From: Candidatus Woesearchaeota archaeon
Lineage (GTDB): Archaea; Nanobdellota; Nanobdellia; SCGC-AAA011-G17; GW2011-AR18
DNA length: 53,933 nucleotides
Assembly: GCA_018302545.1 (NCBI GenBank)
Contig: JAGVZM010000004.1
Coordinates: forward strand, 1 to 53,933
Direction of reading: 5' to 3'
Below are positions 33,698 through 43,000 of this stretch, piece after piece; the stretch's first letter is position 1, and the number at the start of each line of letters is the position of its first letter. The notes under the pieces are model-generated. The model did not search any database and had not been told where the DNA came from. It saw nothing but the letters and a program-made list of their open reading frames with translations. A program made the position numbers and the translations under genes.

Positions 33698-35926
33698 TTA
33701 TCTGAACATTTCATGTATCCCTTCCATAATTCTATTAAATGGATTAGAACCTCTTTGTATGCTTTCTTGGGGAGTTTCTCTTCTTATTTGGGTTGGGACA
33801 CAGTAATAGTTTCCATCTTGGGTTGCTTCACAATTTCTGCCTATTCCACAATTTATATTTGTGCCTATTGGATTTATACAAGTTGTTCCATCACTACTAC
33901 AACTTGTTTCATCTTCTATATTTCCACAAGGGTATCTTTCTAGTGTTCCAACACATTTCATTCCATTAGAAGTTGTTATACAAATTTTACCATTGGTACA
34001 ATCATTATTGGTATTGCATTGGTTTGGATCATTTTCTATTATCCTTAAATTATTTTCATCATTATTTCTTGTGTTGTTATTTGTTTCTTGTTGTTGAGGT
34101 GTTTCTGGTATTGTGTTTGCAGGCCATACTAATCCAGAATTTGTTTGAGTTACTATATTTGAAATGTCAATTATTATAAGGTTTGAGACTGTTCTTACTC
34201 CTCCTTCTCTAGACAAATAGATTATTGCTAAGTTATTTTCTCCAACAAAGTCTATTCCTACTATTGCATTTTGGATATTTAATTTGTATGAACTAATTAT
34301 CCTTGGATTAGTTAAATCACTTAAATCCCAGAATTTAACTTCATCTTCTCTTGCAGTTGCCATTAAGTTTTTAGATGGATGCATTGGTGTTCTTGAATAT
34401 ACTGAATCAGCTCCTATTGATGGGCCTTGGAATATTCTATTTATTTGGTTTGAGTTTGTTATATTTGTTGGATCGATGAAGAATAGATTTCCTTGTATTG
34501 AAACTGACACTAATAACTGATCATTGTAATTGAATTCTATTCTTTCCATACCATCGTTTTGAGAAGGTCTCGGATCAAATCCTCTATTTGCATGTTCTGC
34601 TAAAATTATTTTTGAGTTTAAATCTAATATTGTTATTTTTCCTTCTCTTGGATTTCTTTCTTCTCTTGATACTGCTGCTATAAATCTTCCATTGTTCGAG
34701 ATATCTGCTTGAATTAAACCTTGGTTGGTAATTTGTAAACTTCTAGGGTTTATTCTTGTTGGATTATCTAAACTTCTTATGTTAAAGAAGATCATATCCC
34801 TTACATCATTAAATCCTGTATCAAATCTTATAATTATAAAAGTATTTCCATCTTTAGAAAATTCTATATCTCTTATTGCTCCGTTTCCAGAGCTTATTAC
34901 ATCTAAAATTTGACCCCTGAATCTTGGTTCTCTTGGATTTGAAACATCGAAAAATAATATATCATCAATATCTCTATCTGCTCCTGTTGAAGCAACTATT
35001 GCGATTATATTCCTATCTGAATTATATGTGATATCATCTACTGTGTTTATTTGACTTGTTACTAAAGAATCTATTCGATTATTACTCCTTTCTGAAGTTT
35101 GAGTTGTTGATGTTCCTTCAGGTATAACACATGTTCCTTCTCCTCTTGAATTTTCTTGACATACATATCCATCTTGACATTCTAATTGAGGTGTTTTTGG
35201 ATCTGTACACCCAAATATGCTTGGAGTCTTACAGAAGTTTCCTGAAGTGCTGCAACCACAAGAAACTCTTGAACTTCCTGATGTAAATCCTGGGCAACTT
35301 CCATTTATCCCTGAAATACATCTTTGATTATAACATGTTTGTCCTTGTCCACATTGTGAATTTTGAGAGCATTCTGCATCTAAACACTGCCTATTCTCAC
35401 ATATTTTTCCTGTTGGGCAATTTGCATCTGTTAAACAATATTTACGACATTTGTTTAAAATACAGTAACTATTTGTAAGACATTCATCGTTTCTGAAACA
35501 TACTACTTCTCTACATCTTCCAGGAAATAAATTTCCTCTTTGAGACTCTGCTGTTTGTAAACATACTTCCTCATCTGGGCATTGATTATGTCCTGCTCTT
35601 GTGTTACATACTTCATTAGAACCTTCTCTTGCCCTATAGGTGCTATATTCACAAAATCCTCTGTTACAAGTTGCGCCTGCTTCAGGACAGTCTTGATGTG
35701 TATTACATTGTTGTCCACCTTGGCATTCATAAGTACAGTTTTCTCCGTTTATGCATCTTACTCTTTTGCAACTTTGAGATAATGGACAGTCAATATCATT
35801 ATTACAGGATTGTGCTGTGTTTGAGGCTAAATTTCCTCTTATTGGTTCTTGTGTATTAAAAGCTTGAACTGATAGTGGCAAGATTAGTAAGAATAATATA
35901 ATTAATATTAAGCTCTTTTTGTTCAT
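33698..35926 (-). CDS. Secreted cysteine-rich beta-propeller protein (742 aa)
   Basis: 742 aa from ATG 35926. MNKKSLILIILFLLILPLSV is a clear signal peptide. A TATA box at 35944-35953 (minus strand) lies 23 nt upstream; a 33-residue longer ORF would run past it. Mature region: cysteine-rich EGF/Dickkopf-like repeats (about 30-265; for example CNNDIDCPLSQSCKRVRC, CSQNSQCGQGQTCYNQRC), a propeller of WD40/Lactonase-like blades (about 285-620; DIDDILFFDVSNPREPRFRG, PMHPSKNLMATAREDEVKFW), then more cysteine modules near the C-terminus. It is probably extracellular; the ligand is unknown. Confidence 0.75.
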   Translation of the reverse strand: MNKKSLILIILFLLILPLSVQAFNTQEPIRGNLASNTAQSCNNDIDCPLSQSCKRVRCINGENCTYECQGGQQCNTHQDCPEAGATCNRGFCEYSTYRAREGSNEVCNTRAGHNQCPDEEVCLQTAESQRGNLFPGRCREVVCFRNDECLTNSYCILNKCRKYCLTDANCPTGKICENRQCLDAECSQNSQCGQGQTCYNQRCISGINGSCPGFTSGSSRVSCGCSTSGNFCKTPSIFGCTDPKTPQLECQDGYVCQENSRGEGTCVIPEGTSTTQTSERSNNRIDSLVTSQINTVDDITYNSDRNIIAIVASTGADRDIDDILFFDVSNPREPRFRGQILDVISSGNGAIRDIEFSKDGNTFIIIRFDTGFNDVRDMIFFNIRSLDNPTRINPRSLQITNQGLIQADISNNGRFIAAVSREERNPREGKITILDLNSKIILAEHANRGFDPRPSQNDGMERIEFNYNDQLLVSVSIQGNLFFIDPTNITNSNQINRIFQGPSIGADSVYSRTPMHPSKNLMATAREDEVKFWDLSDLTNPRIISSYKLNIQNAIVGIDFVGENNLAIIYLSREGGVRTVSNLIIIDISNIVTQTNSGLVWPANTIPETPQQQETNNNTRNNDENNLRIIENDPNQCNTNNDCTNGKICITTSNGMKCVGTLERYPCGNIEDETSCSSDGTTCINPIGTNINCGIGRNCEATQDGNYYCVPTQIRRETPQESIQRGSNPFNRIMEGIHEMFR

Positions 35927-35981
35927 ATTTATTATGTTATCTGTTTTTATATAAGCTTTTCTTGTTTTTAAGATAGGTAAC

Positions 35982-35990
35982 TTTATAAAT
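35982..35990 (+). promoter_or_regulatory. TATA box for ileS
   Basis: TTTATAAAT is centred about 28 nt before ATG 36014. Confidence 0.5.
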
Positions 35991-36013
35991 TTTGTATAAA
36001 GATCTTTTGAATT

Positions 36014-38863
36014 ATGTATAGCCATGAGGTAGATAAGGAGATATTAGGTTATTGGGAAAAGAATAAAATTTTTAATAAACTTAGAGAGAAGAATAAAAAT
36101 AAACCTCCTTTTTCTTTTATGGATGGCCCTATAACTGCTAATAATCCTATGGGAGTTCATCATGCATGGGGTAGGACTTTAAAAGATGTTTTCCAAAGAT
36201 GGAAGGCAATGCAAGGATTTGATCAGAGATATCAAAATGGCTTTGACTGTCAAGGTTTATGGTTAGAAGTTGAGACAGAAAAAGATTTAGGTTTTAATTC
36301 TAAAAGAGAAATAGAGGAATACGGTCTTGATAAATTTTCTAGAGCTTGTAGACAGAGAGTTGAGAAATTTTCAAAGATTCAAACTGAACAGTCTAAATTA
36401 TTGGGTCAATGGATGGATTGGGGTAATGATTATTTTACTATGTCTGATAGTAACATTGAATCTATCTGGTATTTTTTAAAGAAGTGTCATGAAAAAGGTT
36501 GGCTGTATAAAGGGAAGAGAATTTTACCTTGGTGTATTAGGTGCGGTACTAGTAGTTCCAAACATGAGATGAGTGATGATGGTTATGCTGATTTAATACA
36601 TCCTTCTGTTTATGTTAAAGCAAAATTAAAAGGTAAAACAGATGAATGCTTGTTGATATGGACTACTACAGAATGGACGCTAAGCAGCAATGTTGCTGCT
36701 GCAGTTAATCCAGAATTAAATTATGTTAAAGCTACAGATGGTAATCAAACTTTTTATTTAGCAGAGACTTTGGTACATAAACTAGGAAATGAATTTTCTG
36801 TTGTTGGAAAGATTAAAGGTAAAGAGATGGTCGGATGGGAATATGAAAGTTTCTATCCTGAGTTAGATGTTCAACAAGGAATTGTTCATAAAGTAATTCC
36901 TTTTGATGAAGTTGGAGAAAATGAGGGTACAGGAATAGTTCATATTGCTCCAAACTGTGGTGATGTAGATTATGAACTTGGCAAAAAATTAAGACTTAAA
37001 ATATTAAATCCTGCTTTAGATGATTTTGGTAATTATAATCAAGGTTATGGTTGGTTATCTGGAAAAAATGTTAAAGATGTTAAAAAAGAAATTGTAAAAG
37101 AATTAGATCAAAGAAAAATTTTGTTTAAAGTTGAAAACTATAAACATAGGTATCCTATATGTTGGAGATGTAAAGAGGAGCTAGTTTTTAGATTAGATTT
37201 TTCTTGGTTTATTTCTTGTGATGAATTAAGACCTTTAATGAAAGAAGAAAGTGCGAAAGTTGAATGGACTCCTGAACATGTTGGGAAATTAATGCAGGAT
37301 TGGTTAGATAATATGGATGATTGGAATATTTCTAGAAAGAGATATTGGGGATTACCTTTGATGTTTTATGAATGTGGAAAATGTGAAAATCTTGAAGTTA
37401 TAGGTAGTAAAGAAGAGTTGAAAGATAAGTCAATTGATCCTGATAAGGTAGATACTCTTCCAGAATTACATAGGCCTTGGATAGATGAAATTAAAATAAG
37501 ATGTAAATGCGGAGCTGAGATTTCTAGAATTCCTGAAGTTGGTGATTGTTGGTTAGATGCAGGTATAGTTCCTTATTCCACTTTGAAATATTTTAATGAT
37601 AAAGAATATTGGGAGAAATGGTTCCCAGTAGAGTTAGAAATTGAGATGAGAGCTCAAGTTAGATTGTGGTTTTATGCACAGTTGTTTATGAGTATTGTAT
37701 TAGAAGGTGTTGCTCCATATAAGAAGGTTTTAGCTTATGAAGAAGTTAGAGATGAAAAAGGAGAAGCTATGCATAAGAGCAAAGGAAATGCAATTTGGTT
37801 TGATGATGCAGTTCAAAAAATGGGTGCTGATGTTATGAGATGGCAATATTGCAGTCAGAATCCGAGATATAATCTAAACTTTGGATTTGGACCAGGAAAA
37901 GAAGTTGAAAGGCATTTAAGGATTATAACTAATTTATCTAACTATATAAAACAAAATTGTAAGAATCTAGATAATAATTATAGTGAGGATCTTGCTAGCA
38001 AATGGATATTGAGTAGGAGAGAAAATCTGAAGAAGTTAATTACTAGTGCTTTGAATGATTTAGATTATAATAAAGCTATAGATTCACTTAAAAATTATTT
38101 CTTATTTGATTTAAGTAAAACCTATGTGCAATTTGTTAGAGATAATTTAGATGATGGAAAAGTCCAAAGGGTATTATATGATTGTTATTTTGATGGTCTT
38201 GTTTTATTGGCTCCATTTTTACCTTTTATTACAGAAAAATTAAACTTAGAGGTTTATTCTAAACAAAGCATTCATTTAGAAGATTGGCCTGAAATAAATG
38301 ATAATTTAATTGATAATAAGCTTGAGAGAGCGATGATTGACTGTGACCTTGTAATCCAAAGTATAATGGCTGCTAGAGATAAAGAGAAAGTTAATGTTAG
38401 ATGGCCTTTGAATAAAGCAATTGTTTATTTACATAAAGATCATAAAGAGGTTAAAGCTAGTGTTGAAACTTTGAGAGATTTAATTTTGAAACAATGTAAT
38501 TTGAAGGCTATTAATTTCATAGTTGTTCAGAAAACCTTAGATGAAGAGATACAAGGATATGATTTTGATTATGGTCATGTTGTTCTTGACTTAGTAATGG
38601 ATAAAAAATTAGAGGCTGAAGGTTATGCTAGAGAATTGATGAGGAGAATACAAAATTTAAGAAAGGAAGCTAAATTGATTAAAGAAGATTCTATTGAGTT
38701 GTTTATAGATATTGATTTAGATTTAGGAGATTGGAAGGATAATATCTTTACTAAATGCGGAGCAAGTAGTTTAAAATTTGAAAAATCTGCAGATGTAAAA
38801 CATAGGTTAGATGGAGAGATAAAAACTAGGAAATTTAGTGTTGGTTTTAATGTTTTGAACTGA
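36014..38863 (+). CDS. ileS: Isoleucyl-tRNA synthetase
   Basis: 949-aa class I synthetase charging tRNA-Ile. The HIGH equivalent is HHAW in NPMGVHHAWGRTLKD; the editing (CP1) domain has IWTTTEWTLSSNVAAAV and GTGIVHIAPNCGDVDYE; WNISRKRYWGLPL follows; the KMSKS equivalent is MHKSKGNAI; the anticodon-binding domain ends the protein. The GVHHAWGRT and HKSKGN forms resemble, from memory, a group of IleRS proteins in bacteria more than typical archaeal IleRS, so transfer is possible. The gene is single and leaderless. Confidence 0.85.
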   Translation: MYSHEVDKEILGYWEKNKIFNKLREKNKNKPPFSFMDGPITANNPMGVHHAWGRTLKDVFQRWKAMQGFDQRYQNGFDCQGLWLEVETEKDLGFNSKREIEEYGLDKFSRACRQRVEKFSKIQTEQSKLLGQWMDWGNDYFTMSDSNIESIWYFLKKCHEKGWLYKGKRILPWCIRCGTSSSKHEMSDDGYADLIHPSVYVKAKLKGKTDECLLIWTTTEWTLSSNVAAAVNPELNYVKATDGNQTFYLAETLVHKLGNEFSVVGKIKGKEMVGWEYESFYPELDVQQGIVHKVIPFDEVGENEGTGIVHIAPNCGDVDYELGKKLRLKILNPALDDFGNYNQGYGWLSGKNVKDVKKEIVKELDQRKILFKVENYKHRYPICWRCKEELVFRLDFSWFISCDELRPLMKEESAKVEWTPEHVGKLMQDWLDNMDDWNISRKRYWGLPLMFYECGKCENLEVIGSKEELKDKSIDPDKVDTLPELHRPWIDEIKIRCKCGAEISRIPEVGDCWLDAGIVPYSTLKYFNDKEYWEKWFPVELEIEMRAQVRLWFYAQLFMSIVLEGVAPYKKVLAYEEVRDEKGEAMHKSKGNAIWFDDAVQKMGADVMRWQYCSQNPRYNLNFGFGPGKEVERHLRIITNLSNYIKQNCKNLDNNYSEDLASKWILSRRENLKKLITSALNDLDYNKAIDSLKNYFLFDLSKTYVQFVRDNLDDGKVQRVLYDCYFDGLVLLAPFLPFITEKLNLEVYSKQSIHLEDWPEINDNLIDNKLERAMIDCDLVIQSIMAARDKEKVNVRWPLNKAIVYLHKDHKEVKASVETLRDLILKQCNLKAINFIVVQKTLDEEIQGYDFDYGHVVLDLVMDKKLEAEGYARELMRRIQNLRKEAKLIKEDSIELFIDIDLDLGDWKDNIFTKCGASSLKFEKSADVKHRLDGEIKTRKFSVGFNVLN

Positions 38864-38902
38864 TTTTTATAACTTGTAAGTAGTTAGCTAATTTAAAAAA
38901 CG

Positions 38903-38934
38903 TTTATAAATCTTTTCTTTATGTATTTATAAAG
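38903..38934 (+). promoter_or_regulatory. Tandem TATA boxes upstream of tbp
   Basis: Two similar elements, TTTATAAAT (38903-38911) and TTTATAAAG (38926-38934), lie 54 and 31 nt before ATG 38961 (box centres). A purine-rich AGAAGGGGGAAAA (38945-38957) precedes the ATG and could act as a ribosome binding site. Two boxes for the TATA-binding protein's own gene suggest autoregulation. Confidence 0.5.
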
Positions 38935-38960
38935 GGTTGAATTAGAAGGGGGAAAATATA

Positions 38961-39509
38961 ATGGTAAAGAAAGAATTAAAGATTGTTAATATTGTTGCTA
39001 GTACAAGTTTGGAACATGATATTCCTTTAATAAAATTGGCTGAAAAGCTGCCTAATACAGAGTATAATCCTGAACAATTTCCAGGATTAGTCATGAGGAT
39101 TAAAGAACCTAAGACTTCTGCTTTAATTTTTGGTAGTGGTAAAGTAGTTTGTACTGGTGCTAGAAGTATGGTTAAATTAAGAGAGAGTATTGAGCAAATA
39201 ATTAAAAATGTTGAAAAGATAGGCATTAAGATTACTGTTAAACCAAGAACGACTGTCCAGAATATGGTTGCTTCTGGTGGGATAGGCATGGACTTAAATT
39301 TAAACATGCTTGCAATGCAGTTGGAAAATACAGAATATGAACCAGAACAATTTCCAGGATTAGTCTACAAGTTAAGTGGTACAAGAGCTACTTTCTTATT
39401 ATTTAGTAATGGGAAGATTGTTTGTACAGGTACAAGAAGTGAGAGTAAACTAAAAGAAGCTTTAGATTTATTGATAAAGAATTTACAAGAGTTGAAGAAG
39501 AGTAATTAG
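38961..39509 (+). CDS. tbp: TATA-binding protein
   Basis: 182-aa general transcription factor with two direct saddle repeats (about 8-95 and 98-182). Each repeat contains EYxPEQFPGLV followed by ALIFGSGKVVCTGARS in the first and FLLFSNGKIVCTGTRS in the second, carrying the DNA-intercalating phenylalanines. The length equals archaeal TBP. It binds the TATA boxes described in this window with TFB. A Rieske ferredoxin starts 3 nt downstream and may be co-transcribed. Confidence 0.97.
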   Translation: MVKKELKIVNIVASTSLEHDIPLIKLAEKLPNTEYNPEQFPGLVMRIKEPKTSALIFGSGKVVCTGARSMVKLRESIEQIIKNVEKIGIKITVKPRTTVQNMVASGGIGMDLNLNMLAMQLENTEYEPEQFPGLVYKLSGTRATFLLFSNGKIVCTGTRSESKLKEALDLLIKNLQELKKSN

Positions 39510-39512
39510 AGT

Positions 39513-39815
39513 ATGGAGTTTGTTGAAGTAGCTTCTTTGGAAGAACTTAGAGAAAGTAAAAGAAAAAAGATAGAAATAGAAGGTCAATCTATTCTTTTAA
39601 TTTATAGGGGTGGGGAAGTTTTTGCTATAAACTCTGTATGTCCACATGCTGGCGGTCCTTTAGAAGAAGGAGAGATTAATCAAGATGATATTTCTTGCCC
39701 TTGGCATTTTTATACTTTTAATATAAGGGATGGAAGCTGTTTGAATTCTCCTAGTTGTAGAATAAGAAAATATAATATTAAATTAGAAGGGGAAAAAGTT
39801 TTAATTAAAATTTAA
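39513..39815 (+). CDS. Rieske [2Fe-2S] ferredoxin
   Basis: 100 aa. C43-P-H45 and C62-P-W-H65 form the Rieske cluster ligands in VCPHAGGPLEEGEI and SCPWHFYTF. Without a transmembrane helix it is a soluble ferredoxin of the dioxygenase/NirD type, probably a small electron carrier. No reductase or oxygenase partner is next to it; the FAD oxidoreductase at 45728 is the nearest redox protein. It is placed 3 nt after tbp in the same direction, an odd partner for a transcription factor. Confidence 0.9.
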   Translation: MEFVEVASLEELRESKRKKIEIEGQSILLIYRGGEVFAINSVCPHAGGPLEEGEINQDDISCPWHFYTFNIRDGSCLNSPSCRIRKYNIKLEGEKVLIKI

Positions 39816-39958
39816 ATTCTATATCTCTCTTTTATTACTTTTGGGTTAAGTAATATTTTATTTTGCCTTTTATAACTTTTATTCACTTGCTTTGGTTTTG
39901 ATTTAATCCATTTAATCTTTTTGTTTAGGTTTTTATAACTTGTTTGAAAATATTTCAT
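39812..39958 (-). CDS. Small lysine-rich protein candidate (48 aa)
   Basis: Minus-strand ATG 39958-39956 to TAA 39814-39812. The product MKYFQTSYKNLNKKIKWIKS... is strongly basic, with about one third Lys or Arg and no acidic patch, as in small nucleic-acid-binding or ribosome-associated proteins. AATTTATAAAA on the minus strand (39974-39984) is about 21-25 nt upstream, matching the leaderless pattern here. It fills most of the otherwise empty 246-bp gap before mcm. Low-complexity A/T content could produce such an ORF by chance. Confidence 0.4.
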   Translation of the reverse strand: MKYFQTSYKNLNKKIKWIKSKPKQVNKSYKRQNKILLNPKVIKERYRI

Positions 39959-40050
39959 GATTTGGTGGTAAAATTTTATAAATTGTTAAATTATATTTTC
40001 TAGAATAGTATTGCTTTTAAGTGGAACGGTTATCGTATTTTAAGTATAAT

Positions 40051-40056
40051 GGGGTG
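40051..40056 (+). promoter_or_regulatory. Shine-Dalgarno-like site before mcm
   Basis: GGGGTG sits 5 nt before ATG 40062. It supports ATG 40062 over the TTG at 40059. The nearest strong plus-strand TATA (TTTTATAAATT, 39974-39984) would give a leader of around 55 nt. Confidence 0.4.
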
Positions 40057-40061
40057 CTTTG

Positions 40062-43000
40062 ATGGATGTGAATGAGAAAATAGAGGTCTTTAAAGAATTT
40101 ATAGAACTTCATTATAAGAGTCAACTTTATGGGATTATTCAAGAAGGTAAAAACTCCCTATTTATATCCTTTAAGGATCTAGTCAATTTTAATCATGAAC
40201 TTGCAGATGAACTTTTAGATGATCCTGAGGAGACTATTAAACTTGCGGAAGTTTCTTTGGAACAATTTGATTTACCAGATGGTGCTAAAAATCTACTTGT
40301 TAGATTCAAGGATCTTCCTGAAACTCAAAGGATAAGAATTAGTGACATAAGAAGTGTACATCTTGGTAAATTTTTATATATAGAAGGTATTGTAAGGCAA
40401 GCTTCTGATGTAAGGCCGCAAGTTGTTAGTGCTAGATTTGAATGTGCTGGTTGTGGTAACACTCTTTCTATATTACAAATTGATACTAAATTTAAAGAAC
40501 CTAGCAGATGTACTTGCGGTTGGAGAGGAAAGTTTAGACTTTTGTCAAAAGAGTTAATAGATGTTCAACATTTGAAAATTGAAGAATCTCCTGAAAATTT
40601 AGAAGGAGGAGAACAGCCTAAGAGATTAAGTGTTTTTTTGAAACAAGATCTAGTTGATCCTAAAATGGAGAGAAGAACTGTTCCTGGAAGCAAAGTTAGA
40701 GTTCAAGGTGTTGTAAAAGAAGTTCCAATACAGCTAAAAACTGGTGCTCAATCTACTAGATATGATTTAGTTTTAGAATCAAATAATATCGAACCGATGC
40801 AAGAAGATTATTCTCAAATAAATCTAACTGGTGAAGATGAAGAAAAAATTAAAGTATTTTCTAAAGATCCTTTTGTTTTTGATAAATTTGTAAAGGCTAT
40901 TGCTCCTAGTATTTATGGGCATGATAGAATTAAGGAAGCTTTAGTTTTACAATTACTTGGTGGATTAAGAAGAGAGAAACCAGATGGTACAACTACAAGA
41001 GGGGATATACATGTTTTGCTTATTGGTGATCCTGGATGTATTGCTGGAGACTCTCAAGTTTCTTTATACCATAAAGGTATGGAAAAAATTTATAATTTAG
41101 GCAGTGAGCATTTACAACCTATCAATGAAGTAGTTACTAAAATTAGAAGAGATGCTCATGATAAACCTTATGATTTTGCTACTGTTTTTCAAAAATATAA
41201 AAATCAACCAGTCTTAAGATTAACTACTGAGACTGGAAAACAAGTTATATGTACCTATAATCAGCCTTTTTTAACTAAAGAAGGTTGGAAGAGAGCAGAT
41301 GAACTTTTATTAAATACAAAAATAAGAGTTATGCCTAAGATTCCTAATCACATAAAGAGCCTAGCCTTTACTAATTTTTTACCAGTTGAAAAGAAATCTG
41401 GTAGTTTAAAAAATGTTATTATCCCCTCTTATTATACTAAAGAACTTGCTGCCTTATGTGGGTACATAATTGGAGATGGGAATATTCATCCTAAGGGTTA
41501 TAGAGTAACTTGTTATGTTAATGAAGAAGAGAAGGATTTATTACAACATTTGTGTAATCTATGGAGAAATGTCTTTGGTATTGAACCTGCTTTTATTGTT
41601 AGAAATACAGAACCTTTAATTAAAGTGATTGATGATGGCAATGGGTTGCTTAGAGAGTTTGTTTCTACCCAAAATATTTATCTTTTAGAGATTAATAGCA
41701 AGCAAATTACAAGTTGTTTATCTCCTTTATCAGAAAAAAGAGTTCCACAACAAATTTTTCAAAGTCCTAAAGAAGTGATTGCTGAATTTATTGCTTGGCT
41801 TTTTGAGGCTGACGGTTGTTCTTTTTCTAAAGGAAGAGGGCGAACTTCTGTTCAACTGAAATCTAAGTCTGTTGATCTACTAAGAGATGTTCAGCTTTTA
41901 TTACTTTATTTTGGTATTCACTCTAGAATTGTTGAAGATAATTTATGCATTAGAAGATCTTACGACATAGAACTCTTTGCTAGATCTATTGGCTTTAGAT
42001 CTCAAAAGAAGAAAAATAAATTATTATCTGTTTTATATTCTTTACAATTTAAAAGTGAACAGCAAAAGCGTAAAAAGTTTCAGAGATATGAAAGGGTTGT
42101 AGACCTAGTACCTTTTGGTTCCATCGATGTATATGACTTTGAAGTTCCTGTTAGTCATCGATTTATAGCTAATGGGATAGTATGCCATAATTCTGGGAAA
42201 TCACAGTTGCTTCAATTTATTTCTAAAGCTGCGCCTAAGGCGAGATTCGTCAGCGGTAAGGGCGCATCTTTGGACTATAATGAACCTCTATTAATTAGAA
42301 ATGAGGGGATTTTACAAATAGTTAAGATAGGCGAATTTGTTGATCTAAATTGTGAAAATATTGATGAATCTTTTGTAGGCTTAAAGGAAAGAATAGAGAT
42401 TTTATCTTTAAATTTGAAAACTAAAAAGTTAGAATGGAAATATATTAATTCTGTATATAGACATAAAACTTCTGATAAATTACTTAAATTTACATTGGAA
42501 TCTGGAAGACAAGTAACAGTAACTAAAGATCATAGTATCTTTATTTTAGAAGATGGAAAAGTAATAACTAAAAATGCAGGACAATTAAATCTAAATAATT
42601 GCGTTGTTATTCCTTCTAAAATTCCTCATTTGCATTTTGAAACTAATTTATCTTTGGATATAGCGAGATTAATAGGCTATTATATTGCTGAAGGTCATAT
42701 GAGAAATGATCATGGATCTTATAAAATAGAATTTACACTAAATAAATCTGAAGATCAAATAATTAATGATATTAGATATATTTCTAAACTGCATTTGAAT
42801 AGTGAGGCTAGAGCCTATCCTCACGGAGAGAATGGTGCAAGAATAATAATCTATGGGAAAGAGGCTTATTTTAAATTCGCTCATTTTCTACCAGATGTTG
42901 TTGGAAAAGATGCTTTAACTAAAAGAGTTCCTCTAATAATCCTTAATTCTAATTCTGAAATTAAAAAACAATTTATTAATGGTTATATTGCTGGAGATGC

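Noticed and set aside
34284-35859. Several plus-strand frames of 62-78 aa opposite the beta-propeller gene
   Set aside because: All antisense to a coherent signal-peptide-bearing gene, without promoters or motifs.
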